Below are positions 27,854 to 37,170 of a DNA stretch of 64,000 bases, in pieces. Where the stretch lies: NCBI GenBank assembly GCA_027491115.1, contig JAIXWV010000038.1, forward strand, positions 1 through 64,000, in the 5' to 3' direction. Below the pieces are notes generated by a model. It worked only from the letters and a program-made list of their open reading frames with translations. It did not search any database and had not been told where the DNA came from. Position 1 is the first letter of the stretch; the number at the start of each line of letters is the position of its first letter. The DNA is from Pseudomonadota bacterium (GTDB taxonomy: Bacteria; Bdellovibrionota; UBA1018; CAIMNF01). The translations under genes and the position numbers were made by a program.

Positions 27854-28945
27854 ATGAGGTTCATCGACGAAGCGAAAATCAAGGTCATGGCCGGTCACGG
27901 TGGCCGCGGTTGCATCAGCTTCCGCAGGGAAAAGTTCGTTCCGCGGGGCGGGCCGGACGGGGGTGACGGTGGCAAGGGCGGAAGCGTGATCTTCGAATCC
28001 ACCACCAATCTGGCCACACTCCAGGACTTCCGTTTTAAGCGTAACTACCAGGCCGAAAACGGCCAACCCGGCTCCGGCAAGAACAAGGCGGGACGCGACG
28101 GAGAGGACATCACCGTCCTCGTTCCGGTGGGAACCCTGATCAAGCGACTGGATGACGGAGAGATCCTCTTCGACTTCACTGAGTCGGGACAACGATGGAC
28201 TGCGGTCAAGGGAGGCCGTGGAGGAAAAGGCAACTCCCATTTTGTGACTGCCGTTTTCCAGGCCCCGAAATTCGCCCAACCGGGTGAAGAAGGTGGAAGC
28301 CTCGAGCTGACTCTCGAACTGAAACTCCTGGCAGATGTGAGTCTTATCGGCTACCCCAATGCCGGGAAGTCGACTCTGATCTCCCGAATGAGCGCGGCCC
28401 ATCCTAAAATCGCTGATTATCCCTTCACCACGCTCTCTCCAAACCTGGGCGTAGTGAAGGTAGCTGACTTCCAGAGCTTCGTGGTGGCCGACATTCCCGG
28501 ACTCATCGAAGGAGCCCACAAGGGTCTTGGCCTCGGGCACAAGTTCTTGAAACACATCGAACGAACCCGGATCACGGTGCACCTGCTTGACGGGACCCAC
28601 CTCCTCGATTTCACTACACTCCCGGATGACGAACCCGGAGCTTCGGTCAAAAAAGGGGCGAAAGAGCTTCACCGTCTTTATCTGGCCATCCGAAAAGAGC
28701 TCGAACTTTTCAATCCTGAACTCGCCGACAAGGACGAGGTCATCGTGATCAACAAGGCCGACCTCTTCCTCGGGCAGCCGGGTTTCCTCGACGATGTGAA
28801 AGCCGAATTCCGGAAACTCCTGACCCAAGGATCCAAAAAAATCGACCGGAAGTTGTTGGCGAAAGAACCTTACTCGATTTCTTGCGCCTCGGGTGAGGGC
28901 ATTCATGACCTGATCCACATCCTCTGGGAGCGCCTGTCCTCATGA
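27854..28945 (+). CDS. obgE: Obg-family GTPase (50S assembly)
   Basis: Essential GTPase in late 50S assembly and stress control. 363 residues. The glycine-rich Obg fold (about 1-158) includes MAGHGGRGCISFRREKFVP and GPDGGDGGKGGSVIF. G1 is LIGYPNAGKSTLISRM, G3 is VADIPGLIEG and G4 is NKADLF. Lacks a long C-terminal OCT domain. The stop codon overlaps the nadD start (ATGA). Confidence 0.97.
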   Translation: MRFIDEAKIKVMAGHGGRGCISFRREKFVPRGGPDGGDGGKGGSVIFESTTNLATLQDFRFKRNYQAENGQPGSGKNKAGRDGEDITVLVPVGTLIKRLDDGEILFDFTESGQRWTAVKGGRGGKGNSHFVTAVFQAPKFAQPGEEGGSLELTLELKLLADVSLIGYPNAGKSTLISRMSAAHPKIADYPFTTLSPNLGVVKVADFQSFVVADIPGLIEGAHKGLGLGHKFLKHIERTRITVHLLDGTHLLDFTTLPDDEPGASVKKGAKELHRLYLAIRKELELFNPELADKDEVIVINKADLFLGQPGFLDDVKAEFRKLLTQGSKKIDRKLLAKEPYSISCASGEGIHDLIHILWERLSS

Positions 28946-29595
28946 TGTCCGGGCTTCGCGGGCACACCGCTCTTTTCGGCGGGAGCTTCAACCCGCCCCA
29001 CCGGGGCCATGTGAGCGCAGTGAGAAGCCTTCTGGAGAATGCCGGAGTCCGCAGGGTGAAGGTGGTCCCTTCGTTCGGAACCCCGCTGAAAGAGACTGCA
29101 CTCCCCTATCCGCACCGCCTGGCCATGGCCCGGATCGCATTCGAGGGAATCGCCGAAGTCGATGGAGTCGAAGGCGAACACCGTGTCGAGTTCACCTGGC
29201 AACTCCTCGAGGTCCTGAAGAAAAGCGGGGAGCCTCTTGCGTTTGTGATGGGCTCGGACCAATTGGAATCGATGCCCCGCTGGAACCGTTTTCCAGAAGT
29301 CCTCGGCCAATGTGATTGGATCGTGATCGGTAGAAAACCCGGAGGTCTGGATCGTGCCGAGCGCGCCGCTGCCGTTCTCGCCGCAGGTGGAATCCTCAAA
29401 CCCACCGAATCCCGTGGCGTTTACCAAACCCCCGAGAGGTCCTCGCATGTGAGGCTGTGCGAGACCGACGCACCGGAACTTTCATCCACACGGATCCGCG
29501 AGCTTCTGGCTCTCAACAATAAAGAATCGGCCGGGGAACTGCTTCCTCCGGGAGTTCTCGATTACATTGAAAGGAACAAACTTTATGGCACCTGA
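28942..29595 (+). CDS. nadD: Nicotinate-nucleotide adenylyltransferase
   Basis: Makes nicotinate adenine dinucleotide from NaMN and ATP in NAD synthesis. 217 residues with ALFGGSFNPPHRGHVSAVRS (the nucleotidyltransferase G-x-F-x-P-x-H-x-G-H motif), VMGSDQLESMPRWNRF, and the C-terminal ISSTxxR equivalent ELSSTRIRELL. ATG 28942 or 28945 may be used; both adjoin the obgE stop. Confidence 0.95.
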   Translation: MMSGLRGHTALFGGSFNPPHRGHVSAVRSLLENAGVRRVKVVPSFGTPLKETALPYPHRLAMARIAFEGIAEVDGVEGEHRVEFTWQLLEVLKKSGEPLAFVMGSDQLESMPRWNRFPEVLGQCDWIVIGRKPGGLDRAERAAAVLAAGGILKPTESRGVYQTPERSSHVRLCETDAPELSSTRIRELLALNNKESAGELLPPGVLDYIERNKLYGT

Positions 29596-29992
29596 AACCA
29601 CCACCGTCATCGAAGTCGGCGAAGTATCATTGGCAAAGGCTTATTTAGCCGTACAGGCATCCGCCAACAAGAAAGCCGAAAACATCAAGGTCCTCGACCT
29701 GAGGGAACTCTCCTCATTCACCGAATACTTCATGATTGCTTCCGGTCATTCCGACCGCCAGGTCCAGGCGATCGCGGACTCCATCATCATCGAACTGAAA
29801 GAAGAAGGTTTCACTCCAGTCGCTGTGGAAGGCTACCGTGAGGGTCGCTGGGTCATCGTGGACTATGGCGACATGGTCGCACACATCTTCCTCGATGCAC
29901 TCCGCGAATTCTACGACCTGGAAAACCTGTGGCATCACGCGCGGAAGGTGCCGATTCCCCAGGAACTTTTCATCACCTCGATCGAGCACTGA
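29585..29992 (+). CDS. rsfS: Ribosomal silencing factor RsfS
   Basis: Binds L14 and blocks subunit joining in starvation. 135 residues from ATG 29585 (MAPETTTVIEVG), preceded by AAAGGA; the upstream ATG 29567 is less likely. Family signature: DLRELSSFTEYFMIASGHSD, GYREGRWVIVDYGDMVAHIF and YDLENLWHHARKV. Overlaps the nadD end by 11 bases. Confidence 0.95.
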   Translation: MAPETTTVIEVGEVSLAKAYLAVQASANKKAENIKVLDLRELSSFTEYFMIASGHSDRQVQAIADSIIIELKEEGFTPVAVEGYREGRWVIVDYGDMVAHIFLDALREFYDLENLWHHARKVPIPQELFITSIEH

Positions 29993-30002
29993 TTCCCGGA
30001 TC

Positions 30003-30515
30003 ATGAAACGGATCACCCTCGTCTGCTTCGGGAAACTGAGAACAGCCGGATTCGAAGCCGCCGTAGGTGAGTTCGAGAAGCGATTGAAACGCTATACGGT
30101 ATTCGAAGTTCGCGAACTCCGCGGTCTCCCCGTGCCGGAGAAGGAAGGCGTCCTTCGTGATCAGGTGTCCGAAAAAGAGGCTGACATGATCCTCGAGCTG
30201 ATTTCGAGTCCGGGGTTCAAATCACGGTCCGGAAGGAATCCGGACCTCTGGTGCCTCGATGAGACCGGTAAGGCGATGAAAACCACCGAATGGGCCGCAT
30301 CTTTGGCAGACATTTCGGATCACGGGAGCGGCGAGCTCGTGCTCGTCATCGGAGGGAGTCTTGGCCTGGGCGAACGGATTCTGAAGCAGGCTCAAAAACG
30401 CATTTCGTTCGGGCCCCAGACCCTCTCTCACGAACTGGCTCGACTGGTGTTGATGGAACAACTGTACCGGGCCCTTTCGTACCGGGCCGGACACCCCTAC
30501 CACAACGAAGGCTGA
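30003..30515 (+). CDS. rlmH: 23S rRNA pseudouridine(1915) N3-methyltransferase
   Basis: SPOUT methyltransferase modifying helix 69 of 23S rRNA. 170 residues from ATG 30003 (MKRITLVCFGKLRTAG). The knot region LVLVIGGSLGLGERILKQAQ and the family C-terminus RLVLMEQLYRALSYRAGHPY are complete. Slightly longer than E. coli RlmH (155). Ten bases after rsfS. Confidence 0.95.
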   Translation: MKRITLVCFGKLRTAGFEAAVGEFEKRLKRYTVFEVRELRGLPVPEKEGVLRDQVSEKEADMILELISSPGFKSRSGRNPDLWCLDETGKAMKTTEWAASLADISDHGSGELVLVIGGSLGLGERILKQAQKRISFGPQTLSHELARLVLMEQLYRALSYRAGHPYHNEG

Positions 30516-30540
30516 GCCCGTTCCTTGCAGCTCCCGGGAC

Positions 30541-31263
30541 ATGTTCTGGCCCACCCTGTTCTTCTGCCCAGGATGTTCTCAACCCTCATTGCAATCTTTG
30601 TGCAAATCATGCCGCGCATCCATCCGTCTGAATACCCAGCGATTCGATCTGGGTCGAAGCGGACTCGAGGGCTGTTATCCGATTCTGATCTCGGCAGGTA
30701 CCACTCGCGCCCTTCTCCGCCAATGGAAGGAAAAGCGGGGAAGCGTCCTGAGGAGGCACCTTTTCAGGATCGATCCGGAATTGATGCAATCCATCGTGGA
30801 ACTCGAACTCCTCGCCGTCGTTCCGATCCCCCAAAGTCGTATACGATCCGAGCGAAGGGGGCATGCCTCTTCTATCGAAGTCGCAGAATTCATTGCCACC
30901 CGAATCGATCGTCCGATCTTGCAACTCCTTGAATTGTGCACGGATGAACCGTCCCACATGACCGGAAAAACCCGCTTTGAGCGGGACCATTCGTCCAATC
31001 CTTTTCAGATCTCAAAGGATTTTTCAGGTCATCACCCCTTGTTCCCACGAATCGAGGAAAGGGTGTTTTCAGGCAAAGAAATCCCCTTACTCCTCGTGGA
31101 CGACATGATCACGAGCGGAGCCACATTAGCCCGCGCGGCCACTATCATTCACGGATTCCTACCGCGTGCACGGATCCACACTTCAGGGCTCGGGTACCGA
31201 CCCCAGCTCCAAAAAGAGGTCAAACCTGAGCGACCGGAGCCTCCGGCATCGTCGTCTCGATGA
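30541..31263 (+). CDS. comF: ComF-family phosphoribosyltransferase-like protein
   Basis: 240 residues. Zinc-finger-like N-terminus with CPGC and CKSC, then VVPIPQSRIRSERRGHASS and a PRPP-binding loop LLVDDMITSGATLARAA. ComF/GntX proteins are linked to DNA uptake in competent bacteria but often have unknown roles. No good ribosome-binding site is visible, so the start could be elsewhere. The 3' end overlaps the opposite-strand gene by 44 bases. Confidence 0.85.
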   Translation: MFWPTLFFCPGCSQPSLQSLCKSCRASIRLNTQRFDLGRSGLEGCYPILISAGTTRALLRQWKEKRGSVLRRHLFRIDPELMQSIVELELLAVVPIPQSRIRSERRGHASSIEVAEFIATRIDRPILQLLELCTDEPSHMTGKTRFERDHSSNPFQISKDFSGHHPLFPRIEERVFSGKEIPLLLVDDMITSGATLARAATIIHGFLPRARIHTSGLGYRPQLQKEVKPERPEPPASSSR

Positions 31264-32422
31264 GATGGGCTGGAAGCTCAATTCCACTCAGATCAAGACC
31301 GGTCGATTCCGACTCCATCACCGATTCGGCATAAGCGTCGACATCCACCGCTTCGTAATGGAAGTGACGGGCGATTCGCTCGAGTGTTTCGGAGAATCCG
31401 AGAGCGTCGTTGAGCAGGATGAAGTCGGGGTTCGTGGTGGTCTCGCGGATGGTCCCGCCGGAAAGCAAGCTTCCCGACTCGAAACGGACCTGCTCACGAT
31501 CGACGGTGGCCATGAACTCCTTTTTCCCCTCCGGGAGGAACTCAGGGCTGTCGAAAGCACGGTTCAAAGCCTGCTTGAGCTTCCGGAGCTTTTTCATGAT
31601 CTCGTGATTGTCTTCGCACTCCGAAGGCTGGAGGAATACGGTCCAGACTGATCGATCGGAAGCAAGGAACCCACCGAGCACATTGCGATCGAAAGTTTCA
31701 CCTGCATCGCGATTCAATGGCACAACCAATCCAGAACGGATTTCCTGTTTAAGCGGGGTCGAATGATGGAACACCACTTGGAGGGCGCTCATTCGATCCC
31801 CCGACTTCAAAGCTCCGAGTTGGTGCTTGAACACTGTGAGGAGCTTGGGGATCGACTTCAGGCTAGTGAGGTCGTCGCAGTAATACAATTGCTTGAACTC
31901 GGAAATCAGACCATTCGCCAACTGGATCTTCCCGCCGCGTTCGAAGATTTCAAGCTCCACGACCGGCGCATGCCCGATTCGGGTGATGCGCGGATCGTTC
32001 TCCAGAGACTCACGCAATCCTTCCTCGACCTGTGCTGGATGCAGATCCTTCATGGCCAACTCGTGAGAAGCGAGCCAAGCCTGCTCGGGAGACCAGGTTT
32101 CCTTGAGAAATGCCTCCTCGCGTGCCACTGGATCCGACAGCCGTTTCCAAACAGGAAGTTTGAAAGCCTTGTTCCGGAACACCCGGTGACAAATCCCCTG
32201 CTCAATGGCCGGATCACTTCCCGGATCGACCTGCAGGGCCGAGCGTCCTTCCATCAGTGTCGCCAGAGCCAGAGGAGTTTTGACGCCTGGCATCACAGGA
32301 AGCAATCTCGCTCCTGAGCCGGCAATCCAGAGAATTTTTTCGTTTCTTTTCAAGAGCTCCTGAAGCAGGAAGATGGATGCGGAGCCTTCGCCAAAGAGGA
32401 TCACAGGTGCTGATTCGTTCAT
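31220..32422 (-). CDS. Unassigned Rossmann-like cytoplasmic protein
   Basis: 400 residues, no signal peptide. The start PVILFGEGSASIFLLQELL (a beta-strand, Gly-rich turn, helix) and WIAGSGARLLPVMPGVKTPL look like a nucleotide-binding Rossmann fold, possibly FAD/NAD type as in lycopene-cyclase-like or amine-oxidase proteins. The rest has no diagnostic motif; LEIFERGGKIQLANGLISEF resembles a dinucleotide-enzyme beta-meander. No family assigned. Monocistronic, and divergent from the exported glucoamylase. Confidence 0.75.
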   Translation of the reverse strand: MNESAPVILFGEGSASIFLLQELLKRNEKILWIAGSGARLLPVMPGVKTPLALATLMEGRSALQVDPGSDPAIEQGICHRVFRNKAFKLPVWKRLSDPVAREEAFLKETWSPEQAWLASHELAMKDLHPAQVEEGLRESLENDPRITRIGHAPVVELEIFERGGKIQLANGLISEFKQLYYCDDLTSLKSIPKLLTVFKHQLGALKSGDRMSALQVVFHHSTPLKQEIRSGLVVPLNRDAGETFDRNVLGGFLASDRSVWTVFLQPSECEDNHEIMKKLRKLKQALNRAFDSPEFLPEGKKEFMATVDREQVRFESGSLLSGGTIRETTTNPDFILLNDALGFSETLERIARHFHYEAVDVDAYAESVMESESTGLDLSGIELPAHLIETTMPEAPVAQV

Positions 32423-32563
32423 GTTTTACCCCCTGCGTCCATTAGAACGAGTTTGATCGACTCCGTCCAGTAAAAATTTTGACACCCACCAGTTAACGCC
32501 GCGCAAAACTGATCTGCATCCCCCCTCTTGCCAAGGGTCGAACTTCAAGGGATAAGGACCCCC

Positions 32564-33856
32564 ATGAAGCCAGTTAGGTCAGCCCTGATCCTCCTCCTGC
32601 TCTGGTCGATCCCTTCTTACGCAAAAATGTCGGAAAGACAGTATGCGCGGTCCCTGAGGGGCGTCTTGTCGAACGTTCTCGAGAACGGAGCCCTTCTCGC
32701 CTCTCCCTCGAGCCAGGACCCGAATTATCGCTTCCACTGGGTTCGAGATTCAGCCCTCACCTGGAAGGCTCTGTTGGGCGTGGTGACTGCTCCTGAAACT
32801 CCTTCAGATGTCAGAGCGAACATTCTTGCGAATGCTGAAAACTGGGTGAGCTTTGAGACCCGACTTCAAGAGACTCCAAAGTTGACCGGACTCGGCGAGC
32901 CACGCTTCGAACTGGACGGCCGGGCGAACTTCGACCCTTGGGGACGCCCCCAGAACGACGGACCGGCACTCCGTGCTTTGGCAATGATGGAGCTCGCGAC
33001 CCTCTGGATGGACGCCGGAAGGACGAGCGATGTCGAAACGAAGCTCTACGGTGGCCGACTTCCGGCCCGTGGGTTGATCAAACAAGACCTCGAGTTTGTC
33101 GCGCATCACTGGAACGATCAGAGCTTCGATTTGTGGGAGGAAGAGAAAGGACTTCATTACTACACTCTTCAAGCCCAGAGGGCCGCCCTAGAAAAAGGCG
33201 CGGCACTTGCCATGCGACTGGGTGATCCGGGCGCAACAGCGTTTTACTTGGAACAGGCGGGAAAAATCTCTGAGTTGCTGAAGCGTTTCATTTCCCTCGA
33301 CGGCAATCTCCTGAGTTATGCCATCGAAAGAAGCGCCCCCCTTGCACACAAGAACAGCCCGCTCGACATTGCCGTGATCCTCTCGGCCATCCAGACCTGG
33401 GACCATGGCTTCCGGATTCCACTCCGTGCGGCTTACGGTACGCTGCTTAAACTGACCGCCGACGCCCAGAATCGCTACCGGATCAACTCAGTCCACACCG
33501 ATGGCCGGGGAATCGCACTGGGTGTGGCCTTGGGCCGTTACCCCGAAGATCGCTACACCGGCACCGGGTTCGGTGAGGCGAATCCATGGTTCCTCTCGAC
33601 TCTTGCAGCAGCTGAATTCTTCTGCCGCTTGTCGGTTGAACCTGCTTTCGCCCCCTCACGCACGAAGTTGCTCGAGCTCGCGGACCGGCAGTTCAGCCGA
33701 GTTCACCATCACATGCTTCCAGACGGGGGATTGCCCGAGCAATTCGACCGAAACAACGGGTATGTCAGGGGTGCCCGTGACCTGACCTGGAGTTACGCGT
33801 CTTATCTCACTGCGTATCGGGCTTGCCTCGAGGCCGGAAATACATCCGCTCCTTGA
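32564..33856 (+). CDS. Exported GH15 glucoamylase-like hydrolase
   Basis: 430 residues. Signal peptide SALILLLLWSIPSYA. The body matches glycoside hydrolase family 15 (alpha-glucan exo-hydrolase): HWVRDSALTWKALLG, the catalytic-acid region SFDLWEEEKGLHYYTLQAQR, GEANPWFLSTLAAAEFF, and the catalytic-base region GLPEQFDRNNGYVRGARDLT followed by [12 protein letters not shown]. Start ATG 32564 follows AAGGATAAGGA. Would release glucose from starch/glycogen-like glucans outside the cytoplasm. Ends inside rarA (50-base tail-to-tail overlap). Confidence 0.88.
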   Translation: MKPVRSALILLLLWSIPSYAKMSERQYARSLRGVLSNVLENGALLASPSSQDPNYRFHWVRDSALTWKALLGVVTAPETPSDVRANILANAENWVSFETRLQETPKLTGLGEPRFELDGRANFDPWGRPQNDGPALRALAMMELATLWMDAGRTSDVETKLYGGRLPARGLIKQDLEFVAHHWNDQSFDLWEEEKGLHYYTLQAQRAALEKGAALAMRLGDPGATAFYLEQAGKISELLKRFISLDGNLLSYAIERSAPLAHKNSPLDIAVILSAIQTWDHGFRIPLRAAYGTLLKLTADAQNRYRINSVHTDGRGIALGVALGRYPEDRYTGTGFGEANPWFLSTLAAAEFFCRLSVEPAFAPSRTKLLELADRQFSRVHHHMLPDGGLPEQFDRNNGYVRGARDLTWSYASYLTAYRACLEAGNTSAP

Positions 33857-35000
33857 CCCCTTCGGGAAGTAGATTTTTGGTAGCTCCATGATGGAGAATA
33901 GCCTGAGGGATCGGTAGTGCCCCCGTCTCTCTGACTTCACGGATGGCCGCTTCGATCGCTTCGTAAACGCCCCGGTCTTTACGTGCAAGCGCAAGCGAGA
34001 TCGCCGCGTGGGCGAGATTGATTCTCGCCTCGGGAAGACCCACCGTCTCGAGTGCATCTTTGGCAGCCACGGCCATGAGCAAGCCTCTCGGCTCGGCGTT
34101 TCCGACATCCTCACTCGCGAAAATGATCATCCTCCGGGCGATGAACATCGGATCCTCACCGCCCTCGAGCATCCGTGCCAGATAATATACCGCCGCATCG
34201 GGGTCGGAAGCCCGCATCGATTTGATGAAGGCCGAGATCGTGTTGTAATGGGAGTCGGAGGCTTTATCGTAGGGAATCACCCGCCCCCCGCTTCCCTCCA
34301 ACACCTCACGCACCGTCGAAGCCGTGAGAAGCTCCGATTCCGGATGGAGTAGCACCACGGACTCGAGCAGGGTCAACAAGCGACGTGCGTCCCCTTCGGA
34401 CTGCCCGACGAGTAACTCACGCGCCTCAGATTCGAGACGGACTCTCCCGCCGAATCCGCGCTCTTCGCGGAGTGCCCGGTCCAACACCCGATCCAGATCG
34501 GAAGGCGTGAATCTCTCGAGCCGGATGACCCGAAGTCTCGACAAAAGCGCCGAATTGACCTCGAATGAAGGATTCTCGGTGGTCGCTCCAATCAGGGTGA
34601 ACATACCGCTCTCGACGTGGGGAAGCAGACTGTCCTGTTGGGATTTGTTGAGCCGATGAATCTCATCAAAGAATAAGACCGTTTTCCGGCCGAGTTGACG
34701 GAATCCGCGGGCGCGTTCCGCCGCATCCTTGATGTCCTTCACTCCCGAACTGACCGCACTCAACTGGATGAACGCTTCACCGAGAGATTCTGCAATCAGG
34801 ATCGCAAGGGTGGTCTTTCCGACACCGGGAGGACCCCATAGCAAGATCGAAGGGAATTTTCCGCTCTTGAGCCAGCGTCTGACCGCACCTTGTTCTCCGA
34901 GCACCCGGTCATGGCCGATCCACTCCTCAAGAGTCTTCGGTCTCAATCGGTGAGCCAAGGGCTCCGTATCGGGAGCCCGAGCCGACTCGAACAGATCCAT
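33807..35000 (-). CDS. rarA: Replication-associated recombination protein A (MgsA/RarA)
   Basis: AAA+ ATPase at stalled replication forks. 397 residues: [20 protein letters not shown], Walker [15 protein letters not shown], Walker [17 protein letters not shown], sensor [21 protein letters not shown]-terminal [20 protein letters not shown] and [13 protein letters not shown]. Last gene of a minus-strand run, 3 bases after the lytic transglycosylase. Confidence 0.96.
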   Translation of the reverse strand: MDLFESARAPDTEPLAHRLRPKTLEEWIGHDRVLGEQGAVRRWLKSGKFPSILLWGPPGVGKTTLAILIAESLGEAFIQLSAVSSGVKDIKDAAERARGFRQLGRKTVLFFDEIHRLNKSQQDSLLPHVESGMFTLIGATTENPSFEVNSALLSRLRVIRLERFTPSDLDRVLDRALREERGFGGRVRLESEARELLVGQSEGDARRLLTLLESVVLLHPESELLTASTVREVLEGSGGRVIPYDKASDSHYNTISAFIKSMRASDPDAAVYYLARMLEGGEDPMFIARRMIIFASEDVGNAEPRGLLMAVAAKDALETVGLPEARINLAHAAISLALARKDRGVYEAIEAAIREVRETGALPIPQAILHHGATKNLLPEGVKERMYFRPRGKPDTQ

Positions 35001-35003
35001 CGA

Positions 35004-36596
35004 TCAAAGCCGGCTATGACGGCGATTGGACTCGACGCGAGCCTCGCTGGTCGGCCCGCTTTTCATCCGCTTGCGGTTGCGAAAGCGACGGGAGCGGTTC
35101 TTTTTCGGATAAACCGGATCGAGCAATTCGAGGGTCTTCAAGGATGCCAGGGAGCGGACAAAGTCGCTGGGGATCGGCAATTCAACCAGAGTTCCTGGCA
35201 TGAAGGAAACGTTCTGTCCTTTGATCTCGTTCATGTCGAGAAGGGGATCGGCACTGATGCCGAACCGCTTGGCCACCTTCTTGGGGGTATCCCCTTTCCG
35301 GGCCTTGTAGACGAGGAAGGTCACGTCTTTTTGAAACCCGTTGTCGAAATACTTTTTGATGAAGGTCTCTTTATGGCTCAACGGCATCCGGACCCGATAC
35401 GTCTTGGTGTCCGGAGGTGTGACCCAGCGGGAAAGTTCCGGGTTCATGGATTTGAATTCCATGTACGTGAGTCCGGCGGCAGAAGCCACCTTGAACAGAT
35501 CTGCAGGAGAAGGAACTTCGACTTCGGTGAGGATATCCCCGTTCACCTCACCCTTCACATTCACATGGGGAGTGCGAACCGGATTCGACATGGAACGGAG
35601 CATGGACTCCATTGAGTCAGGAGAAAGCTGGGCCGCCTCGTCGGCGTCCATGGGTGAATCGCGAGTCAACTCCACCAGATTGTCGGGATTGGCAGGAGTG
35701 CCACCTTCTGTTTTGTCGGAATCCAGCTGGTCAGGAAGGCGTCCGATATCATCCTTTTCTTCGGCTTTGGCGGCCACCACTGCGGCGTTCACACTCCGCA
35801 AAGCGGTGTAGTTCTCAGCGAAACCGAAAAACTTGCGGTTTTTGCAAATGATCGCAGCGGCAAAGAGCTTCGGAACGTAGTTCTTCGTTTCGGGCTTCAG
35901 GTACTTTCGCTTTTTGTCGGAAAGCTCCCAGAAATCACGGGTCTTATACTTCCCGATCGCACGCTGGATCTTGGCCTCACCCGCATTGTAGGCGGCCGCG
36001 GCGAGATGCCAGCTGCCGAACATCACATTGAGCTCCTTCAAGTATTGGATAGCGGCGATGGTTGATTTCTCGACATCCCGGCGCTCATCCACCCACCAAT
36101 TTACATCGAGTCCGTAGCGACGTCCGGTGGCAGGAATGAACTGCCAAGCTCCCACGGCACGGGCATTCGAGCGGGCATTGTTGTTGAAACCACTCTCGAT
36201 CATCGCCAAGTAAACGAGGTCTTCCGGAGCTTTGGCATTCCGGAGGATCGGCTTCAAAAAGGGAATGAAATATTCCGAGCGTTCGAGGTATTTTTCAAAG
36301 TGCCCACGGCCCTTGCCGGTGAAATAGTCGATCCATTTTTCGACCGTTTTGTTCATTTCAACAGGGAGGTCGAATCGAGTCACCGGGATTGGGTTTCCAC
36401 GGTAATCGAGTTTGAACTCCACTGACTCGGGAGTCTCATTCGACCAAGTTACGGTCTCGTTTTCATCAGCCGTTCCCGCTCCGGTGGCTGTGCCTGATTT
36501 GAAAAAATTACCACTCAGTGTTCCCGCGCAGCCCGAGAGGTTCCATACCATGAAAAAAGAGAATCCAAGGCCCAGAAAGCGAGAATATCCGTTCAC
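35004..36596 (-). CDS. mltD: Membrane-bound lytic murein transglycosylase (MltD-like) with LysM
   Basis: Cleaves peptidoglycan glycan strands. I choose GTG 36596 because GGGAG lies 7 bases upstream and the product (MVNGYSRFLGLGFSFFMVWN then LSGCAG) is a clean lipoprotein leader; the frame is open to an ATG at 36620 with no ribosome-binding site. The SLT domain has YLAMIESGFNNNARSNARAV (catalytic Glu) and GAWQFIPATGRRYGL, and AAYNAGEAKIQRAIGKY. Two LysM-like repeats follow, the second with VYKARKGDTPKKVAKRFGIS. The tail is strongly basic (KKNRSRRFRNRKRMKSG). About 530 residues. Confidence 0.9.
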   Translation of the reverse strand: MNGYSRFLGLGFSFFMVWNLSGCAGTLSGNFFKSGTATGAGTADENETVTWSNETPESVEFKLDYRGNPIPVTRFDLPVEMNKTVEKWIDYFTGKGRGHFEKYLERSEYFIPFLKPILRNAKAPEDLVYLAMIESGFNNNARSNARAVGAWQFIPATGRRYGLDVNWWVDERRDVEKSTIAAIQYLKELNVMFGSWHLAAAAYNAGEAKIQRAIGKYKTRDFWELSDKKRKYLKPETKNYVPKLFAAAIICKNRKFFGFAENYTALRSVNAAVVAAKAEEKDDIGRLPDQLDSDKTEGGTPANPDNLVELTRDSPMDADEAAQLSPDSMESMLRSMSNPVRTPHVNVKGEVNGDILTEVEVPSPADLFKVASAAGLTYMEFKSMNPELSRWVTPPDTKTYRVRMPLSHKETFIKKYFDNGFQKDVTFLVYKARKGDTPKKVAKRFGISADPLLDMNEIKGQNVSFMPGTLVELPIPSDFVRSLASLKTLELLDPVYPKKNRSRRFRNRKRMKSGPTSEARVESNRRHSRL

Positions 36597-36723
36597 AATG
36601 CAACTCCCATAGGTTTCCATCCTGGAGGTCAGGAGGGTGCCCAAACAGTTTAACCAGAACCACCGGATCTTTGCCACCCGGAAATCCCGAATCGGACCTG
36701 CGCCAAAAAACCGACTGTTCCGC

Positions 36724-37170
36724 TCAATGCAGAAGGTCAGGATTAAAACGTTTCAGGAAATCGACAATGGATTTTTCAAGTTCCTCGTCGGATGGAAAAA
36801 CTTCTTCCACCTGGGTGTGGGTCATCAGGAACCGCGCAATCTCCTGAGCAACCACTTTGACCGGCCGCTGGTAATAAAGCCCAGCAACGGCGTTTTCACC
36901 AAATTTGGCCATCAGAACCGCTTTAGCAGCCTTGTAATGATCACTCTCAGTTTGTCCGGCCTCACCCAACTGCTCAGCTTTCTGGCCAAGCTCGGAGAGA
37001 ATCTTTTCCCGAATGTCCTCATCCGTCAGAACGAGTGCCTCGAGTTTCAGGAAAAGGTCTTGGTAAACCATCTGCCGTGTCCGCGGATTGAGCGCAATCG
37101 CCTGATCCTGCTCCAATCGGCTCACAGTGTTTTTGGCAAGGGCCTTCAGGTGGTCTTTTTTGGTGAACAT
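36724..37170 (-). CDS. DUF507-family protein
   Basis: About 148 residues, soluble, mostly helical and charged. ALVLTDEDIREKILSELGQK and the C-terminal DEELEKSIVDFLKRF fit DUF507, a family of unknown function common in deltaproteobacteria and related groups. Its ATG (37168-37170) overlaps the murJ stop (TGATG), so translation is coupled to murJ. Family assignment is from pattern memory. Confidence 0.7.
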   Translation of the reverse strand: MFTKKDHLKALAKNTVSRLEQDQAIALNPRTRQMVYQDLFLKLEALVLTDEDIREKILSELGQKAEQLGEAGQTESDHYKAAKAVLMAKFGENAVAGLYYQRPVKVVAQEIARFLMTHTQVEEVFPSDEELEKSIVDFLKRFNPDLLH

